Source of the DNA: Chryseosolibacter indicum
GTDB taxonomy: Bacteria > Bacteroidota > Bacteroidia > Cytophagales > Cyclobacteriaceae
NCBI RefSeq assembly: GCF_018598585.1
Contig: NZ_JAHESD010000030.1
Span: 1 to 60,886, forward strand
Length of the DNA: 60,886 bases
Direction: 5' to 3'
Both the position numbers and the translations under genes were made by a program. This document shows positions 54,079 to 60,886 of the stretch, piece by piece. The first letter of the stretch is position 1; each line of letters opens with the position of its first letter. A model generated the notes under the pieces. The model saw nothing but the letters and a program-made list of their open reading frames with translations, did not search any database and had not been told where the DNA came from.

Positions 54079-55773
54079 TCAAATGTTCTGTTTCTTCATC
54101 TCATTTATAGCGTGGGCGCATGCCCTAGCCGTTATAGCCATGTAGGTAAGAGAAGGGTTAACACAACTTGAAGATGTCATAAAAGAGCCGTCGGTAATAA
54201 AGACGTTCTTTACTTCATGCATCTGGTTATACGAATTTACAACAGAGTTCTCCGGATCTTTTCCCATTCTTGCTGTTCCCATTTCGTGGTTTGCATTTCC
54301 AGGATATGCAGTGTTAACGTATGGCTTTACATTTTTATATCCGAGCTCTTCAAGAAACTCAGCGGTGCCATTGGCCATGTCTTGCTGCATTGCTTTTTCA
54401 TTGTCCTTAAACTCACAGTTTATGGACAATGTATTTCGTCCCCACTTATCTTTTACATTTGTGTTCAGAGTTACACGGTTGTCATGGTAAGGAAGACATT
54501 CACCAAAGCCACCAAAGTTAATAGACCACGGCCCTGGTGTTTGTACAGCAGACTTCAGGTCTGCACCTATTTTATCGCTTACTATCTGCGAACGCCATCC
54601 AGCTCTGCTGGCGCCACCCATTAATCCATAGCCTCTCAGGTAATCTTTATTCTTTTTATTTACATTAATAAATCGTGGAATGTAAAGCGTATTTGGTCTT
54701 CTGCCTGAATAATATTTATCCTCGAAACCTTCTACTGATGCAGAGGCTCCGGAATTTTTATGGTGGTCCATTAAGTTTCTTCCTACCTGATCGCTACCGT
54801 TGCCCAGGCCATTTGGAAATCTGTTTGAAACAGAATTTAAAAGAATGAATGTTGTGCCTAATGTTGAAGCATTCAGGAAAATGATCTTCGCGTAATATTC
54901 AGTTATTTCATTTGTCTCTGTATTTAAAACCTCTACGCCTGTTGCCCGTTCTTTCTGCTCGTCATACAATACCCTGTTTACTAACATCCCTGATAATAAT
55001 TCGAGGTTTTTAGTAGCATGCGCTGCGGGTAGTGTACTTGCGTTTGTGCTGAAGTAAGCGCCATACGGGCATCCGCGATGACAGAGATTTCGCGCCTGGC
55101 ATTGGCCGCGGCCCTTTACAGGTTGTGTAAGATTTGCGACCCTGCCGATTGTGACCCTTCTATCAGGATATTTCTTTTCGAATTTTACTTTGAAGTCCTG
55201 CTCAACACAATTCATCTCCATCGGTGGGAGAAAATGTCCGTCTGGTAGGTGGGCGAGTCCTTCCGTCTGACCACTTACACCAATAAACTTCTCGACATAA
55301 TCGTACCAAGGGGCAAGATCTTTATAGCGGATAGGCCAATCTATTCCGTGTCCATCTTTAATGTTTGCTTCGAAGTCAAGGTCGCTAAACCGGTAGCAAT
55401 GTCGGCTCCATAACAACGATCTTCCGCCTACAACATCGGCCCTTATCCAATCGAATCGCTTGATTTCAGTGTAGGGATTTTCAAGATCATTAATAAAAAA
55501 GTGCTTGTTCTCGCTCTGAAAAGTCCAATGCCTGTTTTGTACAAACGAAATGCGCTTTTCTTCTTCTGTTAGTCTGTTTCGATGCGGGAAGTCCCACGGA
55601 TCATTCGTTGCTGTTGGGTATTGAGGATGGTTTACCGGTTTCCCTCTTTCCAGCATAAGTACTTTTAATCCGCTTTCGCACAGTTCCTTTGCCGCCCAGC
55701 CACCGCTTATTCCGGACCCGACAACAATGGCATCATAAGTCCTGGCTTCCTTAGATTTGGAAATTAGATTCAT
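54079..55773 (-). CDS. GMC family oxidoreductase
   Basis: A 564-residue flavoprotein. Seen: the FAD motif AIVVGSGISGGWAAKELCESGLKVLMLERG near the N terminus, WSRHCYRF, the Cys-rich GRGQCQARNLCHRGCPYGAYFSTNAS, and the C-terminal GMC block NHEMGTARMG and SSCVNPSLTYMAITARAC with the catalytic His and Asn. Related to gluconate 2-dehydrogenase and sugar or alcohol dehydrogenases that pair with a subunit 3 protein; no such neighbour is present here, so it is an orphan. ATG 55773 preferred over GTG 55782. Confidence 0.92.
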   Translation of the reverse strand: MNLISKSKEARTYDAIVVGSGISGGWAAKELCESGLKVLMLERGKPVNHPQYPTATNDPWDFPHRNRLTEEEKRISFVQNRHWTFQSENKHFFINDLENPYTEIKRFDWIRADVVGGRSLLWSRHCYRFSDLDFEANIKDGHGIDWPIRYKDLAPWYDYVEKFIGVSGQTEGLAHLPDGHFLPPMEMNCVEQDFKVKFEKKYPDRRVTIGRVANLTQPVKGRGQCQARNLCHRGCPYGAYFSTNASTLPAAHATKNLELLSGMLVNRVLYDEQKERATGVEVLNTETNEITEYYAKIIFLNASTLGTTFILLNSVSNRFPNGLGNGSDQVGRNLMDHHKNSGASASVEGFEDKYYSGRRPNTLYIPRFINVNKKNKDYLRGYGLMGGASRAGWRSQIVSDKIGADLKSAVQTPGPWSINFGGFGECLPYHDNRVTLNTNVKDKWGRNTLSINCEFKDNEKAMQQDMANGTAEFLEELGYKNVKPYVNTAYPGNANHEMGTARMGKDPENSVVNSYNQMHEVKNVFITDGSFMTSSSCVNPSLTYMAITARACAHAINEMKKQNI

Positions 55774-55954
55774 CGAAAACACTTCTATTAACTTCTAAGT
55801 ATCAAAAAATTGTTAATAACACAAAGAGGTTTTTTTCAATCGGTTTCGAACTTTTTTAGTGGTAAAAATTGTATGAATTCAAGCTCATACAAGGAACATT
55901 AAAATTTCCCATAAAAAATATGAGTAATTGTGCTGATAGAAAGACTCGCTGATT

Positions 55955-55962
55955 TATTTTTG
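55955..55962 (+). promoter_or_regulatory. carB promoter -7 element
   Basis: TATTTTTG, exact TAnnTTTG, 34 bp before the ATG. ATTG at 55927-55930 is a loose -33 candidate. Confidence 0.5.
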
Positions 55963-55996
55963 CGCAATTTTGTTCATCCCTTTTTAACAACACACC

Positions 55997-58813
55997 ATGC
56001 CAAGAGACAGAAGTATTCGCTCGGTACTGATCATCGGTAGCGGACCTATTATTATTGGTCAAGCTTGTGAATTTGATTATTCAGGTTCCCAGGCCTCACG
56101 TTCGCTGCGTGAAGAAGGTATTGAAGTGGTTTTGATAAACTCAAATCCTGCAACCATTATGACCGATAAGGTCACTGCAGATCACGTTTATCTTAAACCA
56201 TTAACAAAAAAATCTATTCGGGAAATTCTCGAAAAGCATCACATAGACGCCGTATTACCTACCATGGGAGGCCAAACGGCTCTTAATTTATGTATTGAAT
56301 GTGATAAGGCTGGTATCTGGCAGCATTATGGCGTTAGAATAATTGGCGTAGACATTAAAGCGATCGAGACCACAGAAGATCGCGAGAAGTTCAGGTTAAA
56401 GATGCACGAGCTTAATGTTGGTGTATGTAAAGGTGCTACGGCTACTTCTTTCCTGGAAGGAAAAGAGATCGCTCAGGAAATAGGGTTCCCGCTGGTTATC
56501 AGACCGTCATACACATTAGGTGGAACAGGCGGTGGCTTTGTTGAAAATCCTGAAGATTTTGATGAAGCTTTAAACAGAGGTTTGCATGCTTCGCCAATAC
56601 ACGAAGTGCTTGTAGAGCAAAGTATCTTCGGCTGGAAAGAATACGAGCTAGAGCTTTTGAGAGATGGAATGGGTAACGTAATTATTATCTGCTCCATCGA
56701 GAACTTCGACCCAATGGGAATCCATACAGGAGACTCGATTACTGTTGCTCCGGCAATGACGCTGCCTGATACTACTTATCAGAAGATGCGCGACATGGCT
56801 ATTAAAATGATGAATGGTATTGGTCGGTTCGCAGGTGGCTGCAACGTACAGTTTGCATTGAATCCTGATAACTACGATGAGATTATAGGTATTGAAATCA
56901 ATCCACGCGTTTCAAGATCTTCCGCGCTTGCATCAAAAGCAACGGGTTACCCTATTGCTAAGATAGCTGCTAAACTTGCTATTGGTTATAATTTAGATGA
57001 ATTAAAGAACGCGATAACAGGAACAACTACTGCTTACTTTGAGCCGGCTGTTGACTATGTGATCGTTAAAATACCACGTTGGAATTTCGACAAGTTCCAT
57101 GGTGCGGATCGCAAGTTAGGTTTGCAGATGAAATCAGTAGGTGAAGTAATGGGTATTGGAAGAAACTTCCAGGAAGCACTTCAAAAAGCTTGTCAGTCAT
57201 TAGAAATCCGCAGGAACGGAATAGGAGCTGATGGCAAGTCACTCACCAAGCAAGAGGAAATTCTTCATAGCCTTGAGCATCCTACATGGAACAGGATATT
57301 CCATATCTACGATGCCATTAAGCTGGGCATTCCGCTTAAAACTGTTCTAAAGCTTACCAAGATTGATCGCTGGTTCTTAAAACAAATAGAAGAACTGGTA
57401 GAACTTGAAAAGGAAATTGAAAAGCATACGCTTAATGATATTCCTGTCGAGTTGATGAAGCGTGCGAAAGAAAAAGGTTATGCAGACAGGCAAATTGCGC
57501 ACATGCTTAAGTGTCTTGAAAGTGAGGTGCATGAGAAGCGTAAGCAAATGGGTATTAAGCGTGTTTACAAACTCGTTGACACATGTGCTGCAGAGTTTGA
57601 AGCAAAGACGCCGTACTACTACTCTACTTTTGGCACAGAAAATGAATCAACGGTATCCAACAGAAAGAAGGTAATTGTACTTGGCTCAGGCCCGAACAGA
57701 ATAGGACAGGGAATTGAGTTCGACTACTCTTGTGTTCACGGTGTACTGGCAGCCAAAGAATGTGGTTATGAGACCATCATGATCAACTGCAATCCTGAAA
57801 CTGTTTCTACAGATTTTGATATTGCGGATAAGCTGTACTTCGAGCCTGTATTCTGGGAACACTTGTATGACATCATCCAGCATGAGAAACCAGAAGGTGT
57901 AATTGTTCAGCTTGGCGGACAAACCGCTTTAAAGCTTGCCGAAAAACTGCATGCTTACGGAATAAAAATCATCGGAACATCATTCGACTCTCTTGACCTC
58001 GCAGAAGACAGAGGCAGGTTTTCAACCCTGCTTAAAGATCTTAATATTCCATACCCTGAGTTTGGTGTAGCAACAAATGCCGATGAAGCAATTGAAGCAA
58101 GTAAACACATTGGCTTCCCATTATTGGTTCGTCCTTCTTACGTATTGGGTGGGCAGAGCATGAAGATCGTGATCAACGAGCAGGAACTTGAAGATCACAT
58201 ACTGGATATATGGAAACACCTTCCTGAAAACAAAGTGCTTTTGGATCATTTCCTCGAGCAGGCAATTGAAGCTGAAGCTGATGCCATTTGTGATGGAGAA
58301 GATGCATACATCATCGGTATTATGCAGCACATAGAACCTGCAGGTATTCACTCCGGCGACTCTTACGCGGTACTACCGCCATACAACCTGGGTGACTTTG
58401 TTATCAAGCAGATTGAGAACTATACGTTAAAAATAGCGCAGGCACTTAAGGTAAAAGGACTTATCAACATACAATTTGCCATTAAGAATGATAAGGTGTA
58501 TGTAATTGAAGCTAACCCGCGTGCATCTCGTACCGTGCCATTCATCTGTAAGGCGTATGACGAACCTTATGTAAACTTTGCAACTAAGGTGATGCTGGGC
58601 GACAGGAAGATCAAAGACTTCCAGTTCAATCCGACGAAGAAGGGCTACGCCATTAAAGAACCGGTGTTCTCTTTCAATAAATTCCCGGATGTAAATAAGG
58701 AACTAGGCCCTGAAATGAAATCTACCGGTGAAGCTATTTACTTTATAGACGATCTGATGGATGATTACTTCCTGAAGATCTATGGCGAAAGGAACTTGTA
58801 CCTGAGCCGATAA
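55997..58813 (+). CDS. carB: Carbamoyl-phosphate synthase large subunit, without regulatory domain
   Basis: A 938-residue CarB. It makes carbamoyl phosphate for pyrimidine and arginine synthesis, with the small subunit CarA (not in the window). Two ATP-grasp halves are seen: the first begins LIIGSGPIIIGQACEFDYSG and has RPSYTLGGTGGG and EINPRVSRSSALASKATGYPIA; the second begins VLGSGPNRIGQGIEFDYSC and has RPSYVLGGQSMKI and EANPRASRTVPFICKAY. It stops soon after (ERNLYLSR), so the C-terminal MGS-like allosteric domain of about 130 residues found in E. coli CarB is absent. A strong terminator follows. Confidence 0.97.
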   Translation: MPRDRSIRSVLIIGSGPIIIGQACEFDYSGSQASRSLREEGIEVVLINSNPATIMTDKVTADHVYLKPLTKKSIREILEKHHIDAVLPTMGGQTALNLCIECDKAGIWQHYGVRIIGVDIKAIETTEDREKFRLKMHELNVGVCKGATATSFLEGKEIAQEIGFPLVIRPSYTLGGTGGGFVENPEDFDEALNRGLHASPIHEVLVEQSIFGWKEYELELLRDGMGNVIIICSIENFDPMGIHTGDSITVAPAMTLPDTTYQKMRDMAIKMMNGIGRFAGGCNVQFALNPDNYDEIIGIEINPRVSRSSALASKATGYPIAKIAAKLAIGYNLDELKNAITGTTTAYFEPAVDYVIVKIPRWNFDKFHGADRKLGLQMKSVGEVMGIGRNFQEALQKACQSLEIRRNGIGADGKSLTKQEEILHSLEHPTWNRIFHIYDAIKLGIPLKTVLKLTKIDRWFLKQIEELVELEKEIEKHTLNDIPVELMKRAKEKGYADRQIAHMLKCLESEVHEKRKQMGIKRVYKLVDTCAAEFEAKTPYYYSTFGTENESTVSNRKKVIVLGSGPNRIGQGIEFDYSCVHGVLAAKECGYETIMINCNPETVSTDFDIADKLYFEPVFWEHLYDIIQHEKPEGVIVQLGGQTALKLAEKLHAYGIKIIGTSFDSLDLAEDRGRFSTLLKDLNIPYPEFGVATNADEAIEASKHIGFPLLVRPSYVLGGQSMKIVINEQELEDHILDIWKHLPENKVLLDHFLEQAIEAEADAICDGEDAYIIGIMQHIEPAGIHSGDSYAVLPPYNLGDFVIKQIENYTLKIAQALKVKGLINIQFAIKNDKVYVIEANPRASRTVPFICKAYDEPYVNFATKVMLGDRKIKDFQFNPTKKGYAIKEPVFSFNKFPDVNKELGPEMKSTGEAIYFIDDLMDDYFLKIYGERNLYLSR

Positions 58814-58819
58814 TTGAAT

Positions 58820-58868
58820 TAAAATGTAATAATGGTGTGAACTAATGCATCATTATTACATTTTTTTT
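58820..58868 (+). terminator. Rho-independent terminator of carB
   Basis: Perfect 14-bp stem (58821-58834 with 58851-58864, core TGTAATAATG/CATTATTACA), 16-nt loop, eight T. Confidence 0.85.
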
Positions 58869-58899
58869 GAAACATTCAACGATATTAAGGCTAGTGTTC

Positions 58900-58971
58900 T
58901 CTAAGTCTCTTCTAAGTCTCCTCTAAGTCTCCTCCAATACTTCCCCCATACTTTCTCAGACTTTCCCAGCC
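58900..58971. repeat. 11-bp degenerate tandem repeat
   Basis: TCTAAGTC recurs at 58900, 58911 and 58922, then diverged copies (TCCAATAC at 58933, CCCATAC, CTCAGAC, CCCAGCC) continue with 10-11 bp steps. The top strand is strongly pyrimidine-rich. Confidence 0.8.
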
Positions 58972-59064
58972 TTAAGCAGTACGGGCGTGTGAAATAATTA
59001 TGCATGAAATACGTCCCTGAATGTATTAAACCGGAAACAATTCGCTATTTACCCGCCGAACCTA

Positions 59065-59072
59065 TAACTTTG
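59065..59072 (+). promoter_or_regulatory. Promoter -7 element of the DUF4834 gene
   Basis: TAACTTTG, exact TAnnTTTG, with TTCG at 59041-59044 as a degenerate -33 element. Leader of about 30 nt. Confidence 0.5.
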
Positions 59073-59105
59073 ATTTCCAGTTATACAATAAAATAAATAT
59101 AACCG

Positions 59106-59303
59106 ATGCTTAAGTTCCTCCTCATTCTTGGACTTGTTTTATATAGTATTTATAAGATAGGCAATTTGTTTTTTCGTGCAGGAGCGGCTTCTCAACAATT
59201 CCGCAATCAGCAAAGACCAGACAGCAGCAACCTAAATGGTCAAAAGTCTAAAAAAAGCTCTTTTAAAGGGGGCGAGTATGTTGACTACGAAGAGGTGAAG
59301 TAA
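59106..59303 (+). CDS. DUF4834 family small membrane protein
   Basis: A 65-residue protein. One N-terminal transmembrane helix (MLKFLLILGLVLYSIYKIGNLFF) and a basic tail that ends in the family motif GGEYVDYEEVK. Small membrane proteins of this type are frequent next to dapF in Bacteroidota; function unknown. Lies 21 bp before dapF, probably one transcript. Confidence 0.85.
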   Translation: MLKFLLILGLVLYSIYKIGNLFFRAGAASQQFRNQQRPDSSNLNGQKSKKSSFKGGEYVDYEEVK

Positions 59304-59324
59304 TTGACCTATAATTTATAATCT

Positions 59325-60140
59325 TTGAAAATTCACTTCTATAAATATCAGGCAACCGGTAATGATTTTGTTATAGTAGACAATAGAACTGCCGGCTATT
59401 CCTTTACTAAAGAGCAGATTGAGCGTATTTGCCAACGTAAGTTTGGAGTAGGTGCAGATGGGCTGATGCTGATAGAGAAACACCCATCTCTTGATTTCAA
59501 TCTTGTGTATTACAACAGCGATGGCTCACAAAGTTTATGTGGTAACGGAAGCCGTGCTGCTGTTGCTATGGCTGCTTCTTTGGGATTGTTAAAGGGCAAA
59601 ACATCTTTTAATGCTTATGATGGAAGGCACGATGCCGAATTATTAAGCGGGGATATTGTACGGTTAAAAATGAATAGTGTGAAAGAGATAAAGAAGTTCG
59701 GAAACGACTTCTTCATCAATACCGGATCACCTCATTTTATCCGATTCGTTTCCAAGATAGAAGAACACCCTGTTTACGAAGAAGGCAGAACCATTCGTTA
59801 TGATGAAGCTTTTAAGCCTGGCGGAACAAACGTAAACTTTGTAGAGGTGTTGGCTGATAATACTATTTACGTTCGCACGTATGAACGCGGTGTTGAAAAT
59901 GAGACGCTCTCATGCGGAACAGGCGTAACAGCTGCTGCATTGGCTGCTTCTGTGCTTGGCTATAAATCGCCCGTTAAAATAGGAACACTAGGAGGTGAAC
60001 TTATGGTAGAATTTAAAATCAGTCAATCAGGTCATGCAAATAATCCCCTCGATCCTACCAACGGCCATTCGGACTTGTTTTATGATATTTTTCTTATAGG
60101 TCCTGCCAAAATGGTCTTTGAAGGCAACTTGGAACTATAA
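59325..60140 (+). CDS. dapF: Diaminopimelate epimerase
   Basis: A 271-residue DapF. It converts LL- to meso-diaminopimelate for peptidoglycan and lysine. Both catalytic cysteines are present: SLCGNGSRAA and LSCGTGVTAAA. Other motifs: FYKYQATGNDFVIVD, KFGVGADGL, INTGSPHFI, GTNVNFVEV, RTYERGVENET. Start is TTG 59325: the conserved KIHFYKYQATGNDF begins directly after it and there is no upstream ATG. Confidence 0.97.
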   Translation: MKIHFYKYQATGNDFVIVDNRTAGYSFTKEQIERICQRKFGVGADGLMLIEKHPSLDFNLVYYNSDGSQSLCGNGSRAAVAMAASLGLLKGKTSFNAYDGRHDAELLSGDIVRLKMNSVKEIKKFGNDFFINTGSPHFIRFVSKIEEHPVYEEGRTIRYDEAFKPGGTNVNFVEVLADNTIYVRTYERGVENETLSCGTGVTAAALAASVLGYKSPVKIGTLGGELMVEFKISQSGHANNPLDPTNGHSDLFYDIFLIGPAKMVFEGNLEL

Positions 60141-60339
60141 TTGAGAAGTGCAAATTCTTTAAGTCCTCCTTTTCTGCTTTTCATGAAGAAGGGTTGGGGG
60201 TGAGCCCCAAAGCAATTAACTTTAGGCTCTTTTTAATTAAGAAACAGTTAGAACTTTATCAGAATGAAGTAGATTCGGGCTTCATGAAATATGGTTTGAA
60301 TCTGTAATAGACAACGAACGAATCAACGGAACTACTAGA

Positions 60340-60886
60340 ATGTTAAAACTCATTGCTAAAATCTTTGGAACCAAGTCTGAAAAGGATATTAAACGCATCA
60401 TGCCGCTGGTTGAGCAGACCAAAAAGGAAGGTGAACGTCTAAAATCCCTTTCAAATGATGACCTTAGAAACGAAACAGCTTCTATCCAGGACTTTTTAAG
60501 TCAGGAATTGAAGAGCATAGATGACAGGCTGTCAGCTCTTCATCAGAAGATAGCCAGCAATCCTGATCTTGATATAAATGAAAAGGAATCTATTTTCTTA
60601 GATATAGATAAAATTGAGACAGAACGAAATAAGGAGCTTGAAAAGGTTCTTATAAAGGTTCTTCCAAAGGCGTTTGCAATTGTAAGAGAAACGGCAAAAC
60701 GCTTTAAAGAAAACGAATACCTTGAAGTAACAGCACGTGATTTTGACCGTGTTATATCTGCCACCCGGGATAATGTAAAGATTGTTGGAGACAAGGCTCA
60801 CTGGTATAACAAGTGGATGGCTGCCGGCAACCTGGTTGCCTGGGATATGGTTCATTATGATGTACAGATTATAGGTGGTATTGTTT
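60340..60886 (+). CDS. secA: Protein translocase ATPase SecA, N-terminal part
   Basis: The first 182 residues of SecA, cut by the window edge. Seen: MLKLIAKIFGTKSEKDIKRIMPLVEQTKK and LSNDDLRNETASIQDF, the Bacteroidota-type N terminus, with the phylum-specific insertion (EKESIFLDIDKIETERNKELEKVLIKVLPKAFAIVRETAKRF) and WDMVHYDVQIIGGIV before the Walker A region. Part of the Sec translocon motor. Gap 60141-60339 before it holds nothing recognisable. Confidence 0.95.
   Translation, partial: MLKLIAKIFGTKSEKDIKRIMPLVEQTKKEGERLKSLSNDDLRNETASIQDFLSQELKSIDDRLSALHQKIASNPDLDINEKESIFLDIDKIETERNKELEKVLIKVLPKAFAIVRETAKRFKENEYLEVTARDFDRVISATRDNVKIVGDKAHWYNKWMAAGNLVAWDMVHYDVQIIGGIV

Overview
The window is a chromosomal stretch of a Bacteroidota bacterium, most likely a gliding member of the Cytophagales or a close relative. 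The evidence is a gldB gliding lipoprotein gene, a secreted protein with a type IX secretion (T9SS) C-terminal domain, a large TonB-dependent receptor, promoters of the Bacteroidota type (TAnnTTTG at -7, with or without TTTG/TTG about 19 bp upstream), the RDD/SpoIIM/DUF4129/DUF4350/MoxR/DUF58 cluster typical of the phylum, and a carB that lacks the C-terminal regulatory domain. There is no phage, plasmid, insertion sequence or CRISPR array. The genus cannot be named from the sequence alone.

Layout. 0-6.9 kb: three tandem M1 metallopeptidase paralogues (the first cut by the window edge) downstream of a HupE/UreJ-type membrane protein, with a divergent DUF6702 gene. 7-16.9 kb: gldB, tpiA, prmA, an esterase, lysA, a DsbD-type reductase, an M23 endopeptidase and a metallophosphoesterase. 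17-26 kb: an orphan MoxR ATPase, a TonB receptor with a beta-helix-like lipoprotein, a small lipoprotein, a degraded-looking gap and a T9SS cargo protein. 26.3-33.9 kb: a secreted coiled-coil protein, a TIGR01777 epimerase, a large VWA membrane protein, rarA, and a CHASE3 histidine kinase with a single-domain response regulator. 34-38.2 kb: the 5-oxoprolinase operon pxpB-pxpC-pxpA with an Nramp-like transporter, then grpB. 38.2-43 kb: a repeat-rich gap, an unknown gene, initiator tRNA, era, der, a small lipoprotein and a SprT-like gene. 43-45.4 kb: murQ with a sugar kinase and an unknown acidic protein. 45.5-54 kb: cytochrome b5-like and RDD genes on one strand, then an M19 dipeptidase and the SpoIIM-to-DUF58 operon. 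54-60.9 kb: GMC oxidoreductase, carB, DUF4834, dapF and the start of secA.

How the genes work together. pxpABC opens 5-oxoproline to glutamate, and its transporter has lost the usual Nramp metal motifs, so it may carry an organic substrate. The murQ/kinase pair recycles MurNAc. lysA and dapF belong to the meso-DAP/lysine pathway, and the M23 enzyme acts on the wall built from it.

The most interesting signals are regulatory or structural. (1) Three promoters (dsbD-like, TonB receptor, beta-helix lipoprotein) share direct repeats of a TTAACA-like hexamer with 11-bp spacing, set 37-38 bp upstream of the -7 box. This resembles a PhoB/PhoP-type operator and suggests one regulon. (2) Two classes of degenerate short-period tandem repeats recur between genes: a 7-bp class at three loci and an 11-bp class at three loci, the latter once folded into a 103-bp inverted repeat. 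(3) Several enzymes have altered key residues or missing domains (M23 HLC, Nramp-like, CarB). No clearly new multi-gene system is visible; the shared promoter architecture and the intergenic repeats are the best leads.
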